From Gordonia soli NBRC 108243 (lineage in GTDB: Bacteria; Actinomycetota; Actinomycetes; Mycobacteriales; Mycobacteriaceae), in contig NZ_BANX01000023.1 of the NCBI RefSeq assembly GCF_000334455.1, positions 62,001 through 126,000 on the forward strand: a stretch of 64,000 nt of DNA, in the 5' to 3' direction. Below are positions 1 through 8,840 of the stretch, in pieces. The position numbers and the translations under genes were made by a program. Under the pieces are notes generated by a model. That model searched no databases and was not told the origin of the DNA. It saw only the letters and a list, made by a program, of their open reading frames with translations. Within the stretch, counting starts at the first letter, position 1. The number at the start of each line of letters is the position of its first letter.

Positions 1-168
1 GTCGCCTCGATCCTCGGTGCGGCGGTCGCGCCGTTCATCGCCACCTGGCTGGTGCACGACTACGGCGTCGCCTGGGTCGGTGTCTACCTGGCCATCGCCG
101 GCGTGCTCACCCTGATCGCGCTGTTCTCCGCGCGTGAGACCAGGGATGTCTCGCTGACCGACGTCTGA
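1..168 (+). CDS. MFS transporter, C-terminal fragment
   Basis: The open frame enters from the left edge and ends with TGA at 166-168, so only the last 55 residues are present. They form two hydrophobic stretches separated by a short loop (APFIATWLVHDYG, then a helix ending in FSARETRD). This matches the last two membrane helices and charged cytoplasmic tail of major facilitator transporters, most like the metabolite:H+ symporter branch. The substrate cannot be judged from this piece. It is followed 62 bp later by ligB on the same strand; nothing suggests that they are functionally linked. Confidence 0.6.
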   Translation, partial: VASILGAAVAPFIATWLVHDYGVAWVGVYLAIAGVLTLIALFSARETRDVSLTDV

Positions 169-230
169 GCGAGAGGGCCGGCCGGACGAGTCGGACCGGA
201 GATGTCGGTGGCGGATGGCACGATCGGGTC

Positions 231-1760
231 GTGAGGTTCATCCGGGTCGTGGAGACGTCGGCCGCAGTGGGTGCCACCCGCTCGCGAACGGCGAAGACCA
301 CGCTGCTGTCCGAGGTGTTGGCCGAGGCCGACGCGACCGAGATGCCGACCGTCGTCGCGTGGTTGTCGGGCGACACCACTCAGGGGCGGCTGGGTATCGG
401 CTGGCGGTCGCTGGCGAACCTCGACGTCGCGCCGGCCACCGAGGCGGCCCTCGATGTCGCCGACGTGCAGGCAGCGTTGACGGCCCTCGTCTCGGCGACC
501 GGGGCAGGTTCACGGGCGGCGCGGACCCAGATCCTCGGCGAGCTCTTCGGTGCCGCGACCGCTACCGAGCAGCAGTTCCTGATCCGCCTGATGACCGGTG
601 AACTCCGGCAGGGAGCGCTGGCCGGTGTGATGGTCGAGGCCATCGCCGCGGCCGCCGGGCAACCGAGTCCGCTCGTGCGCCGAGCCCACATGCTCACCGG
701 GTCGCTGCCCGAGACGGCATCGCTGGCCGTGCACGGTGGTGCCGACGCCCTGTCCGCCGTCGGCCTGCAGGTCGGTCGGGCGATCTCGCCGATGCTCGCG
801 ACGCCGGCCGACTCACTCGAGGCCGCGCACGAGGCGCTCGGACCCGACCTCGTCGTCGACTTCAAACTCGACGGTGCACGTATCCAGGTCCATCGTGACG
901 GCGATGCCGTCTCGGTGTTCACCCGAACTCTCCGCGACGTGACTGCGCAGGTGCCTGATCTCGTCTCCGTGGTCGTCGGGCTGCCGTGCCGCTCGGTGAT
1001 CCTCGACGGGGAGACCCTGACCCTCACCGACGACGGCCGCCCGCGACCCTTCCAGGAGACGATGAGCCGGTTCGGCTCGATGGCCGACAGTCCCGACGAT
1101 CCCCGTCTGCTGCGGCCGTTCTTCTTCGACTGCCTCCACCTCGACGGCACCGACCTGATCGATCGCCCGCTGTCCGAACGGCTGGACGCGCTCGACAGCG
1201 TTGCGGGGCATCTCCGCATCCCGTCCGCGGTGCGCCCCACGCTCGAGGAGACGCGAGCACAGTTCGATGCCGCGATCGCGGACGGTCACGAGGGCGTGAT
1301 GGTGAAGTCGCTCGACGGCGTGTACGCGGCCGGGCGTCGGGGCAAGGGGTGGCAGAAGGTCAAGCCGGTGCACACCGTCGATCTGGTGGTGCTGGGTGCC
1401 GAGTGGGGCTCGGGCCGACGGACGGGGTTCCTCTCGAACCTCCACCTCGGTGCACGTGACCCCGACGGCGGACCGCCGATCATGGTCGGCAAGACGTTCA
1501 AGGGCCTGACCGACGAGCTACTTCGCTGGCAGACCGAGGAGTTCCCCCGTCACGAGACGCACCGCGACTCGTACACGGTCCACCTGCGACCCGAGATCGT
1601 CGTCGAGATCGAACTCGACGGCGTCCAGCGCAGTTCCCGGTATCCCGGCGGGATCGCACTCCGTTTCGCGCGGGTGGTGCGCTACCGGCCGGACAAAACC
1701 GCGGCCGAGGCAGATCCGATCGACAACCTGCACCGACTGTTGCCGCCGAACGGCTCCTGA
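231..1760 (+). CDS. ligB: ATP-dependent DNA ligase (LigB type)
   Basis: The 509-residue protein seals nicks in DNA using ATP. The N-terminal 190 residues fit the ligase DNA-binding domain. The adenylation domain carries motif I KLDGAR with the catalytic Lys212, a motif IIIa-like stretch FFFDCLHLDG, motif IV EGVMVKS near residue 354 and motif V WQKVKP near 374. A C-terminal OB-fold follows. The length equals that of mycobacterial LigB (about 507). The start is GTG at 231; an ATG further upstream would be in another frame. It is a non-essential accessory ligase in mycobacteria, where the NAD-dependent LigA does replication. It converges on the sigK-rskA operon with a 24-bp gap holding a weak TGACGC...GCGTCA stem. 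Confidence 0.93.
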   Translation: MRFIRVVETSAAVGATRSRTAKTTLLSEVLAEADATEMPTVVAWLSGDTTQGRLGIGWRSLANLDVAPATEAALDVADVQAALTALVSATGAGSRAARTQILGELFGAATATEQQFLIRLMTGELRQGALAGVMVEAIAAAAGQPSPLVRRAHMLTGSLPETASLAVHGGADALSAVGLQVGRAISPMLATPADSLEAAHEALGPDLVVDFKLDGARIQVHRDGDAVSVFTRTLRDVTAQVPDLVSVVVGLPCRSVILDGETLTLTDDGRPRPFQETMSRFGSMADSPDDPRLLRPFFFDCLHLDGTDLIDRPLSERLDALDSVAGHLRIPSAVRPTLEETRAQFDAAIADGHEGVMVKSLDGVYAAGRRGKGWQKVKPVHTVDLVVLGAEWGSGRRTGFLSNLHLGARDPDGGPPIMVGKTFKGLTDELLRWQTEEFPRHETHRDSYTVHLRPEIVVEIELDGVQRSSRYPGGIALRFARVVRYRPDKTAAEADPIDNLHRLLPPNGS

Positions 1761-1784
1761 CGCGTGCACCGGTCGCCGCCGGCG

Positions 1785-2624
1785 TCAGCCGAGCGGTAGC
1801 TCCGCGACGATGGCGCCGGTCGGCTGTGGTGAGCCACCGGGCGGCTCGACCGTGAAGGCCAGCGCTGTCGCGTCATCCAGATCCGTGAGTACGGCAGTAG
1901 TGGTCGGCGAGACGTCCTTGTCGGACATCGTCCCCGCCGACACGACGCCCGACGGATGCCGCAGCCACATCTGATAGACGGTGCCCGCCTTGGGCGGCGG
2001 GACGTCACGCATGACCAGTACGCCGGCGTTGGCGGAGTCGGAGAACGTCACGGTCGCCTCGCCACCCCCGACGCTGCCGCTCGCAGAGCGGGCGTCGCCG
2101 GCGGCGAAGACCTGTTCGGCCGGTGAGCGGGCCGGGTCGTCGGAGCTTCCGGTCGAGACACCGATGACCCATCCGACGGCACCGATCGCGACGGCGGCGA
2201 CCGTGGCTGCTGCCAGGTAGACGGTCTGTCGGCGTCGAGGACGCAGCTCGGTCACCGGGGCGACCGCGCCGTCACCCGCGGGCTCGGATGGCGGCACTGC
2301 CGTCTCGGCGGGCGCAGTCGTCGAGACCGGTCGTGTGGTCTCGGTCGAGGACGGCTCGGCATGGATCGCGGCGAGGAGGTGGTCCCGAACGGTCGGCGGG
2401 GCCTCCGCCGCGGTCGCGGCGCTCACCCTGGCCATCGCCTCGCGGGTCGCTCGGACCTGCTGGTGGAACTCGACCCGCACGCCGATCGGTGCGCCGGCGA
2501 GACGCCGCTCGATGTCGGCGAGTTCATCGGCGTGCACGGCGTTGAGTCCGACGATCGTTGCCAGATCCAGCAGTTCGTCGTGGTCCTTCGGGCCGATGCC
2601 CGGTGTGCTGTTCTCAGGCATCAC
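1785..2624 (-). CDS. rskA: anti-sigma-K factor RskA
   Basis: The 279-residue membrane protein should hold SigK inactive. Residues 1-75 form the cytoplasmic sigma-binding helical domain (DELLDLATIVGLNAV...), a Pro/Thr-rich linker follows, a single membrane helix spans about residues 135-157, and the rest is the extracytoplasmic RskA domain (residues like MRDVPPPKAGTVYQMWL). In M. tuberculosis RskA is released by regulated proteolysis through Rip1; the topology here fits this. Two start codons are adjacent: GTG at 2624 and ATG at 2621. The gene overlaps the end of sigK by 11 bp, so the two are translationally coupled and should be made in fixed ratio. Confidence 0.92.
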   Translation of the reverse strand: MMPENSTPGIGPKDHDELLDLATIVGLNAVHADELADIERRLAGAPIGVRVEFHQQVRATREAMARVSAATAAEAPPTVRDHLLAAIHAEPSSTETTRPVSTTAPAETAVPPSEPAGDGAVAPVTELRPRRRQTVYLAAATVAAVAIGAVGWVIGVSTGSSDDPARSPAEQVFAAGDARSASGSVGGGEATVTFSDSANAGVLVMRDVPPPKAGTVYQMWLRHPSGVVSAGTMSDKDVSPTTTAVLTDLDDATALAFTVEPPGGSPQPTGAIVAELPLG

Positions 2625-3294
2625 GATCCCCCAGGCAGGAGCGCAGACGACGAAGGCCGTCGCGGATGCGTGACTTGACCGTCGGTAGCGCCACGGTCAG
2701 TTGGTCGGCGACCTCACGGTAGGTCAGCCCTTCGTAATACGCGAGATCGACGGACTCGCGCTGGACTGCCGTCAGTGTGTCGAGGCAGGAGCGGACCGAC
2801 ATAGACGTCTCGCGCGACTCGACCGCTTCGGCGACCTCATCGAACTCCGAGACATTCTGCTTTGCACCGTATTCCACATCGCGGCGACTCGACGACGACT
2901 CCGTGCGCACGCGATCGACTGCGCGCCGATGGGCAACGGTGATCAGCCAGGCCAGCGGAGAGCCGAGCGCTGGATCGTAGTTCTTGGCCGTGCGCCAGAC
3001 CTGGAGGAAGACCTCCTGGGTCGTCTCCTCGCTGTACCCGGGATCACGCAGAACGCGGAGCACCATGCCGTGCACGCGGCTGCTGGTGAGGTCGTAGAAA
3101 CGCGCGAAGGCGGCGGTGTCGCCCGCGGCGATCCGGGCGAGGAGGTCCGGGAGTTCTGCCACGCCGGCGTTCGAGTGCACCGTCACCGGCGTGTGTCCAT
3201 GCTCATCGGACGTCAGCCTAATCCGCTGTGAACGGAGCCTCAACCACGCTGACGTCGTGGTCGGGACGGTCGGAGCGGGGGCGGTGAGGGTCAT
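2614..3294 (-). CDS. sigK: ECF RNA polymerase sigma factor SigK
   Basis: The 226-residue protein has sigma region 2 (FYDLTSSRVHGMVLRVLRD, then EETTQEVFLQVW and AWLITVAHRRAVDRVR) and a region 4 helix-turn-helix (LTYREVADQL...TVKSRIRDGL). It contains exactly two cysteines, Cys170 and Cys220, 50 residues apart. This is the same spacing as the Cys133-Cys183 redox pair of M. tuberculosis SigK, so release by reducing conditions is plausible. The start chosen is the ATG at 3294, which overlaps the preceding stop as ATGA. It gives about 37 residues more than the mycobacterial protein at the N terminus; a GTG at 3186 would give the usual length. Confidence 0.93.
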   Translation of the reverse strand: MTLTAPAPTVPTTTSAWLRLRSQRIRLTSDEHGHTPVTVHSNAGVAELPDLLARIAAGDTAAFARFYDLTSSRVHGMVLRVLRDPGYSEETTQEVFLQVWRTAKNYDPALGSPLAWLITVAHRRAVDRVRTESSSSRRDVEYGAKQNVSEFDEVAEAVESRETSMSVRSCLDTLTAVQRESVDLAYYEGLTYREVADQLTVALPTVKSRIRDGLRRLRSCLGDRDA

Positions 3295-4148
3295 GACCGC
3301 TCGCCTCCGCGCGGGGTACCGGACGTCGCCGGATCCCCGTCTCCCTGGTTCTTCTTGGGCGGCAGCGGGATGAAGTAGGACGTCCGCTCCTGGTACTCGG
3401 GGTATCCCGGGCGCTTGCTCATCGACTTCTCCAGCAGGCGCGCGCCGGTCGCGAAGACCAGGAAGTAGGTCATGATCACCGGCGAGAGCACCGTGACAAC
3501 ACCGGGCCATGCGCTGGCCGCGACTAGCCAGATGCCCCACCACACCGCGGAGTCGCCGAAGTAGTTCGGGTGGCGGGTCCACGCCCACAGACCGCGATCC
3601 ATGACCTTGCCCTTGTTGGCCGGGTCGGCCTTGAACGACTTCAGCTGGGCGTCGCCCACCGCCTCGAATACCTGTCCGACCAGCCACAGGGCCACACCGA
3701 CGACGAGGACGACAATCCATGGTCCGCTGGTGGCGCCGACCACGGCGGAGACCTGGATCGGCAGCGAGACGAACCACTGCGCGGCCCCCTGGGTGGCGAA
3801 GACCTTCTTGATGACCGTCCCGACGCCACCGCCCGCCCGCCCGAGCATCTCCTCGTAGCGGGGGTCCTCGCCCTTGCCCTTCGTCTTCGACCACACGTGC
3901 CAGGTCAGGCGCAGGCCCCAGAAGGCGACGAGGACGGCGAGCAGCCAGCGGCGCAACGGATCCCCGGGGCCGAGGATCAGTGCGATGATCCCGACGCCGA
4001 CGAAGCCTGCGCCCCAGGTGACGTCGACGACGTTGTACCGCCCGAGCCGGTGGCCGATGGCAAAGGTGGTCGCCTGCAGGATGATCAGCCAGACCAACGC
4101 GGCGCCGGTGACGACACCGAAGGCGGCCCAACCGTGCAGATCGATCAT
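3291..4148 (-). CDS. DUF1295 membrane protein (steroid reductase/ICMT-like fold)
   Basis: The 285-residue polytopic protein is an orthologue-type match to Rv0446c. It has about six hydrophobic helices and the DUF1295/ICMT signature WTRHPNYFGDSAVWWG near residues 190-205, where Arg-His-Pro-Asn-Tyr lines the cofactor site in this superfamily. The tail after the last helix (LLEKSMSKRPGYPEYQERTS) is also typical. The family includes NAD(P)H-dependent enoyl/steroid reductases; in this operon it probably reduces or modifies the lipid product of the neighbouring methyltransferase, but the reaction is not established. The start ATG at 4148 overlaps the stop of the upstream gene as ATGA. Confidence 0.85.
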   Translation of the reverse strand: MIDLHGWAAFGVVTGAALVWLIILQATTFAIGHRLGRYNVVDVTWGAGFVGVGIIALILGPGDPLRRWLLAVLVAFWGLRLTWHVWSKTKGKGEDPRYEEMLGRAGGGVGTVIKKVFATQGAAQWFVSLPIQVSAVVGATSGPWIVVLVVGVALWLVGQVFEAVGDAQLKSFKADPANKGKVMDRGLWAWTRHPNYFGDSAVWWGIWLVAASAWPGVVTVLSPVIMTYFLVFATGARLLEKSMSKRPGYPEYQERTSYFIPLPPKKNQGDGDPATSGTPRGGERS

Positions 4149-5449
4149 GACCGGATCTCGTCTCGGGTGAACTGCAGCTGGATCACGTCGAGGTAGCCGG
4201 CTCGGAAGCCTGCCTCGGAGTAGGCGAGGTAGAAGTCCCACATCCGCATGAAGGTGTCGTCGAATCCGAGCTCACGGACGCGGGCGCGACGACTGCGGAA
4301 TCGTTCGCGCCACAGTCGGAGGGTCTCCGCGTAATGGGCGCCCATCTGATGTTCGTCGCGCAGACGGAGCGTGGTGTGCTCGCGGGTGACCGCATCGAGC
4401 GCGGGCAGCGATGTGAGTTGACCGCCCGGGAAGATGTACTTGTGCACCCAGGTGTAGGTGTTGCGCGACGCCTGCATGCGGTCGTGCGGCATGGTGATCG
4501 CCTGGATCGCGACCCGACCGCCGGGGGCGAGGACACGGTCGATGGTCTCGAAGTAGGTGGGCCAGTACTTCTGTCCCACTGCCTCGATCATCTCCACCGA
4601 CACCACCGCGTCGAACTCACCGTCGATGTTCCGGTAGTCGAGCAGATCGATCTGGACGCGATCGGCGAAACCGGCCTCGGCCACCCGTCGCAGCGCGAGT
4701 TCCCGCTGTTCCGAGGACAGCGTGACCGAGCGGACGGTGGCACCGCGCGCGGCGGCGCGCAGGCACAGTTCGCCCCACCCCGTCCCGATCTCGAGCACAC
4801 GGGAGCCCTCGCCGACGCCCGCCATGTCGAGGAGCCGATCCACCTTGCGGCGCTGAGCATCCGCGAAGCCGGCCCATTCCGGCCCGGCCGACAGTTCCGA
4901 CTCCGTGAACAGGCCGCTCGAGTACGTCATGGTCTCGTCGAGGAACGTCGAGAACAGGTCGTTCGAGAGGTCGTAGTGGCGCGCGATGTTCGACCGGGTG
5001 TTCTTGGTCGTGTTCTCCTCGGACGCAGGCTGCTTCGGCAGCACCAGCGCACGCAGGGTCTGCAACGGCTTCGGCACCAGTTCGGCCGCGCGCGCCGCGA
5101 AGGGCGTGAGGACGCCGACCAGATCGTCGGTGGTCCAGTCGCCCGCCATGTAGGCCTCGCCGAAACCGATCAGTCCGCCGCTGCCGACGCGCCGGGCGAA
5201 CGAGCGGGGACGGCGGATGATCATCCGCGGCTGGACCGCGTCGCTCTGTAGTCCGGTCAGCTCACCGTCGGGGTACTCGATCCGGACGTCGATCTGCTTG
5301 GCGGCGTAGCGGAACAGACGGTTCGCCGCGGCCGCACGGAACTTCGTGAACGGGCGGCGAGGGAGATCGGCGATGTCGGGCCACCGGGCGGCGTCCTCGG
5401 CCGACAGGACCGGGACGAGGCGGGGATCACGTGTCTTGGTGCTCATCAT
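4145..5449 (-). CDS. ufaA1: UfaA1-type cyclopropane/methyl fatty-acyl-phospholipid methyltransferase
   Basis: The 434-residue S-adenosylmethionine methyltransferase belongs to the cyclopropane-fatty-acid synthase family. The N-terminal 120 residues are the CFA-synthase lipid-binding part. The SAM-binding motif is VLEIGTGWG at about residues 217-225, and the family stretch LSNDLFSTFLDETMTYSSG precedes it. It should add a methyl or methylene group to the double bond of a membrane fatty acid; Rv0447c, the M. tuberculosis counterpart, has been linked to tuberculostearic acid. Two ATGs lie at 5449 and 5446; the first overlaps the upstream stop. Placement between DUF1295 and DUF1365 is the same as in mycobacteria. 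Confidence 0.88.
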   Translation of the reverse strand: MMSTKTRDPRLVPVLSAEDAARWPDIADLPRRPFTKFRAAAANRLFRYAAKQIDVRIEYPDGELTGLQSDAVQPRMIIRRPRSFARRVGSGGLIGFGEAYMAGDWTTDDLVGVLTPFAARAAELVPKPLQTLRALVLPKQPASEENTTKNTRSNIARHYDLSNDLFSTFLDETMTYSSGLFTESELSAGPEWAGFADAQRRKVDRLLDMAGVGEGSRVLEIGTGWGELCLRAAARGATVRSVTLSSEQRELALRRVAEAGFADRVQIDLLDYRNIDGEFDAVVSVEMIEAVGQKYWPTYFETIDRVLAPGGRVAIQAITMPHDRMQASRNTYTWVHKYIFPGGQLTSLPALDAVTREHTTLRLRDEHQMGAHYAETLRLWRERFRSRRARVRELGFDDTFMRMWDFYLAYSEAGFRAGYLDVIQLQFTRDEIRS

Positions 5450-6288
5450 CGTCCTTGCGTAGGTGCGACCGTGGTGTGGTCGGGATGGGCGGGGCGGGGC
5501 TGGATCGGCAGGCGGCGCAACCAGAGTCGGATTCCGTGCAACCGAATCCGGGCTGCGACGACCAAGGGGGCCAGCGGTGTACGTAGCTGGGCGAGCGTGA
5601 GGGCTCGGACCGTCACCGGTTCTGCTTGACCGGAGAGGCTCGCGACGAACGGCGCCTGACCGGTCCGCTCCAGGGTGATCGCGATGTGCACTCGGCCGTC
5701 GGGGCCGGGTTCGGGCAGTATTAATCGGTAGGAGCCGGCGACGTCGTTGAAGGGGGAGACGTAGAACTGCTTCTCCACCTCGGCCCGGCCCCGCTCGTCG
5801 GGGCGCACGATGTAGCAGTGCCGTTCGCCGTAGGTGTTGTGCACCTCGGCGATGACGAAGGCGATCGAGCCGTCGGCGTCGTGACACCAGAAGACGCTCA
5901 GTGGGTTGAAGACGTAGCCGGCCACGCGTGGCGAGAGCAGCGCGGTCACACGGCCGGTCGGGACCGTGAGTCCGGCCGCCGCCACATGGCGGTTCAGCCG
6001 CGAGCGAAGGGTGTCTCCCAGCCGAGCCGGCTCCGGGAAATGGTCGGTCGCCAGGAATCGAGCCAGCGGCCGGAACGGTGCGGCGAGTTCCGGCAGGTCG
6101 TCGACGTCGACCAGCCACGACTGCCCGTGGTATCGGAACGAGTGGCGCAGAGGCGATGTCCGCACATGGGTGATCCGGGTGTGGATCACGGCGGGCGTCG
6201 GGAACGACGCAGTGGTGCCCGTCCGGGTCGGGTGGGTCCCGACGGTCGCGCGCGGTGAGGTGTCGCCGATCGGTGTCGTGTGATTCAT
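5446..6288 (-). CDS. DUF1365 family protein
   Basis: The 280-residue protein matches the DUF1365 family (Rv0448c in M. tuberculosis). Typical features are an N-terminal VIHTRITHVRTSPLRHSFRY, the central PLSVFWCHDADGSIAFVIAEVHNTYGE-type segment around residues 120-150 and a KQFYVSPFND stretch around 168. No catalytic function is assigned to this family. It nearly always sits between a cyclopropane synthase-like gene and an FAD amine-oxidase-like gene, so a role in modification of unsaturated membrane lipids is inferred from context. The ATG at 6288 overlaps the stop of the oxidoreductase gene. Confidence 0.85.
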   Translation of the reverse strand: MNHTTPIGDTSPRATVGTHPTRTGTTASFPTPAVIHTRITHVRTSPLRHSFRYHGQSWLVDVDDLPELAAPFRPLARFLATDHFPEPARLGDTLRSRLNRHVAAAGLTVPTGRVTALLSPRVAGYVFNPLSVFWCHDADGSIAFVIAEVHNTYGERHCYIVRPDERGRAEVEKQFYVSPFNDVAGSYRLILPEPGPDGRVHIAITLERTGQAPFVASLSGQAEPVTVRALTLAQLRTPLAPLVVAARIRLHGIRLWLRRLPIQPRPAHPDHTTVAPTQGR

Positions 6289-7658
6289 GCCGGCACCTGC
6301 TCGTCGGCGGCCCACACCGTGCCGAGTCGAGCCGCGGCCCGCACGCCGGACAACGCGCCGTCCTCGTGGAAGCCCCACCCGTGATACGCGCCGGCGAATA
6401 CGATGGTGTCGGAGTCGATGTCGGGCAGCATCGCCTGTGCCGCGACCGATTCGGTGGTGTAGACGGGATGTTCGTAGGTCATCTCGGCGATGACCGTGGT
6501 CGGGTCGACGAGATCGGTGCGACCGACGGTGACCAGGAACCGCGGATCGTCGATCGGCAGTCGCATGAGGCGCGTGAGGTCGTAGGTGACCGCGACTCCG
6601 GAGCCGTCGAGCGAATCGCCGAACGGCGCGCCGCCCGACGTCGGTGCGTCGGCTCGGATCTGGTAATTCCAGGATGCCCAGGCATTGCGGGCGTGCGGCA
6701 GCAGTGACGTATCCGTGTGCAGCACAGCGGGCTTCACCGAGTAGGGGATCGCACTCAGGACGCGACGCCGGGCCTCGGTGGGGGAGGCGAGCACGGACAG
6801 GGCCTGATGCGGATGGGTGGCGATGACCACGGCATCGAACTGCTCGGTGGCGGCGTCGGTCGTGAGGGACACCCCACCGACGCCGTCCGTGGTCGGTGCG
6901 ATGTCCGCGATCTCGCGCACCGGGCTCGCCAGCCGGATCTCACCATCGCGGGCACGGACTCCGTCGGCGACCTTCTCGACGTATCGCGCCGAGCCCCCAC
7001 TGACGGTTCGCCAGGTCGGCGAGCCGAACACCGACAGCATGCCGTGATGGTCGAGGAAGGCGAAGAGGTAGCGGGCCGGATACGCGGCAGCCACCTCGGA
7101 ATCGCACGACCACACCGCTGCGACGAGCGGGAGCAGGAAATTGTCGAGGAAGTACCGCGAGAACTTCTCACGCCGTACGAACTCCGACAGCGGCTCGTCG
7201 GAGTCCGGGGTGTCGAGCAGGCGGTGCGCTGCGCGATGGAAGCGCTTCACCTCGCCGAGCATCCGCAGATAGCGACCGCGGAACAGGTTGCGCGATGTCG
7301 GGAACAGACCGCGGGCACCGAGCGCACCGGCGTACTCGAGGCCACTGATCTCGGAGTGGACCGACATCGACATGTCGGACTCCTGGGTTGCCACGTCGAG
7401 CTCCGCGAAGAGTCGGAGCAACGTCGGGTAGGTGCGGTCGTTGTGCACGATGAAGCCGGAGTCGATGGAGACCGACCGTCCGTCGTCGAGGGTGAGGTCG
7501 TGAGTGTGTGCGTGCCCGCCGAGGCGCGAATCCGCCTCGAACAGGGTCACGCGGTGGTCGGCGGACAGGACATGGGCGGCGGTCAACCCGGCGACGCCGC
7601 TGCCCACGACCGCGACCGACTGGCGGTGCGGGCGACTGGGGCCAACGGTGAGACTCAT
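6285..7658 (-). CDS. FAD-dependent oxidoreductase (amine-oxidase fold), first gene of the sigK operon
   Basis: The 457-residue protein begins with a dinucleotide-binding fold VAVVGSGVAGLTAAHVL near residues 14-30 and an acidic residue at the end of the second strand (LFEADSRLGGHAHTH). It matches the NAD/FAD-binding protein class represented by Rv0449c, related to monoamine oxidases and desaturase-like enzymes. It ends with FAGAYHGWGFHEDG, a second FAD-contact region usual in this class. The start ATG at 7658 was chosen because the longer frame upstream has no family similarity. It heads the six-gene overlapping operon that ends with rskA, and a SigK-like promoter candidate lies directly upstream. 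Confidence 0.86.
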   Translation of the reverse strand: MSLTVGPSRPHRQSVAVVGSGVAGLTAAHVLSADHRVTLFEADSRLGGHAHTHDLTLDDGRSVSIDSGFIVHNDRTYPTLLRLFAELDVATQESDMSMSVHSEISGLEYAGALGARGLFPTSRNLFRGRYLRMLGEVKRFHRAAHRLLDTPDSDEPLSEFVRREKFSRYFLDNFLLPLVAAVWSCDSEVAAAYPARYLFAFLDHHGMLSVFGSPTWRTVSGGSARYVEKVADGVRARDGEIRLASPVREIADIAPTTDGVGGVSLTTDAATEQFDAVVIATHPHQALSVLASPTEARRRVLSAIPYSVKPAVLHTDTSLLPHARNAWASWNYQIRADAPTSGGAPFGDSLDGSGVAVTYDLTRLMRLPIDDPRFLVTVGRTDLVDPTTVIAEMTYEHPVYTTESVAAQAMLPDIDSDTIVFAGAYHGWGFHEDGALSGVRAAARLGTVWAADEQVPA

Positions 7659-7663
7659 GCCTG

Positions 7664-7692
7664 GTGTTCGAAACCATGACGTGGGCGGATGG
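7664..7692 (-). promoter_or_regulatory. candidate SigK-type promoter upstream of the operon
   Basis: On the minus strand a perfect CCATCC hexamer (7687-7692) lies 15-16 bases before a CGAAC-containing block (7665-7671). The published mycobacterial SigK promoter is CCATCC with a CCGAAT-type -10. The -10 match is only partial. Transcription from it would begin at or within a few bases of the ATG at 7658, giving a nearly leaderless message and autoregulation of the operon. Confidence 0.35.
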
Positions 7693-7856
7693 GTCTGCGA
7701 TCGGTGTGGTGGAGGACACACCGGTCCGCGATGGCGTCGATGGTGTCGGTTGTGTCGCTACCGGTTCCGTCAGTCCTGGACTCCGTGCTCATGGTCGTGG
7801 GGATGCCCACTGATCCGGAGGTGGAATCGTCGTCGACGCGCACGCTCGGACGGGCG

Positions 7857-8273
7857 CTAGTACTGCGCTGCCGGGCGACCGGGGATGTACTCGTCGCTGG
7901 ACACGATGTCGGCGCCGAGCGGCAGCAGTGACACCGGCACCATCTTGAAACTCGCGATCCCGAGCGGGATGCCGATGATGGTGATGCACAGCGCGATGCC
8001 GGTGGTGATGTGGCCGATCGCGAGCCAGATGCCGGCCACGACGAGCCAGATGATGTTGCCGATCAGCGAGAACGCGCCCGCAGTCGGCTTGCGGACCACG
8101 GTGCGGCCGAACGGCCACAGGGCGTAGTTCGCCATCCGGAACGACGCGATCCCGAACGGGATGGTGATGATCAGGATGCAGCAGACCACACCGGCGACGG
8201 CGTAGCCGATCGCCATCCAGAGGCCGCACAGGAGCAGCCAGATCACGTTCAGCAGAGTCCTCATGTCTGCCAT
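7857..8273 (-). CDS. YccF domain-containing membrane protein
   Basis: The 138-residue protein has two internally similar halves. Each has a membrane helix pair ending in IPFGIASFRM (first, about residue 40) or IPLGIASFKM (second, about residue 105), which is the YccF/DUF307 duplication. Four hydrophobic helices are visible. The function is unknown; it is a small inner-membrane protein found widely in bacteria. The start ATG at 8273 is used, with a second ATG three codons later. It lies about 200 bp upstream of the sigK operon in the same direction, with no obvious gene between. Confidence 0.85.
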   Translation of the reverse strand: MADMRTLLNVIWLLLCGLWMAIGYAVAGVVCCILIITIPFGIASFRMANYALWPFGRTVVRKPTAGAFSLIGNIIWLVVAGIWLAIGHITTGIALCITIIGIPLGIASFKMVPVSLLPLGADIVSSDEYIPGRPAAQY

Positions 8274-8524
8274 TGTCCGCGCTCGCGCGCCGAGATGTGG
8301 GAGGAAACGTCTTGCAGATCTGCGGGTGTGGACTCCCTCTCACCAGTGGTTGTCCGGGTGATGACGACGGGGTGACGTGCGTGTCGTCGCCCTCCGATGC
8401 CCGTGCCCGATACCCGTGTGCCTGACGCCCTGTGTTCCTGATGACCTGGACCCGCGGAGATCCGGCGTGTGATCACGGCCTCGACCACGAGCGTCGGTGG
8501 TCGGCGGCTGTCTACGCTGGGCAC

Positions 8525-8779
8525 ATGACCGAGCGGGCCGACCGAGTCCGGGAGACCGTGTGGGCGCTGCTCACCACTTTCGTGTTGGTCGTGCGCCTCC
8601 TGGCGACCATCGCGATGGTGCTGTTCGTGGTCGGCTGGGCGGTGGTCTCGGTCCGTCAATCCGTGCTGAACGGCTGGTTGTGGCCGTCGATCGGCTCCTG
8701 CGTGGCGCTGCTGATCAGCACCTGGCTCTACAGCTACCTCCGTGCCCGGCACCCCCGGCGCAACGGGTGGGAGCCCTGA
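8525..8779 (+). CDS. small two-helix membrane protein, unknown function
   Basis: The 84-residue protein starts at the ATG at 8525 and holds two clear hydrophobic helices (about residues 13-38 and 50-68) with a basic C-terminal tail ending in RARHPRRNGWEP. I do not recognise a family. Third codon positions are strongly G/C and the protein composition is natural for a membrane protein, which supports it as a real gene. An open frame extends upstream to 8432 but lacks membrane or family features. It is convergent with the TIGR03086 gene. Confidence 0.6.
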   Translation: MTERADRVRETVWALLTTFVLVVRLLATIAMVLFVVGWAVVSVRQSVLNGWLWPSIGSCVALLISTWLYSYLRARHPRRNGWEP

Positions 8780-8840
8780 AGCGCCGGACGCACTCGGAGG
8801 CGGCCGGGTGACCACGCCGCGTGTGGCGCGCTGACTCGGC

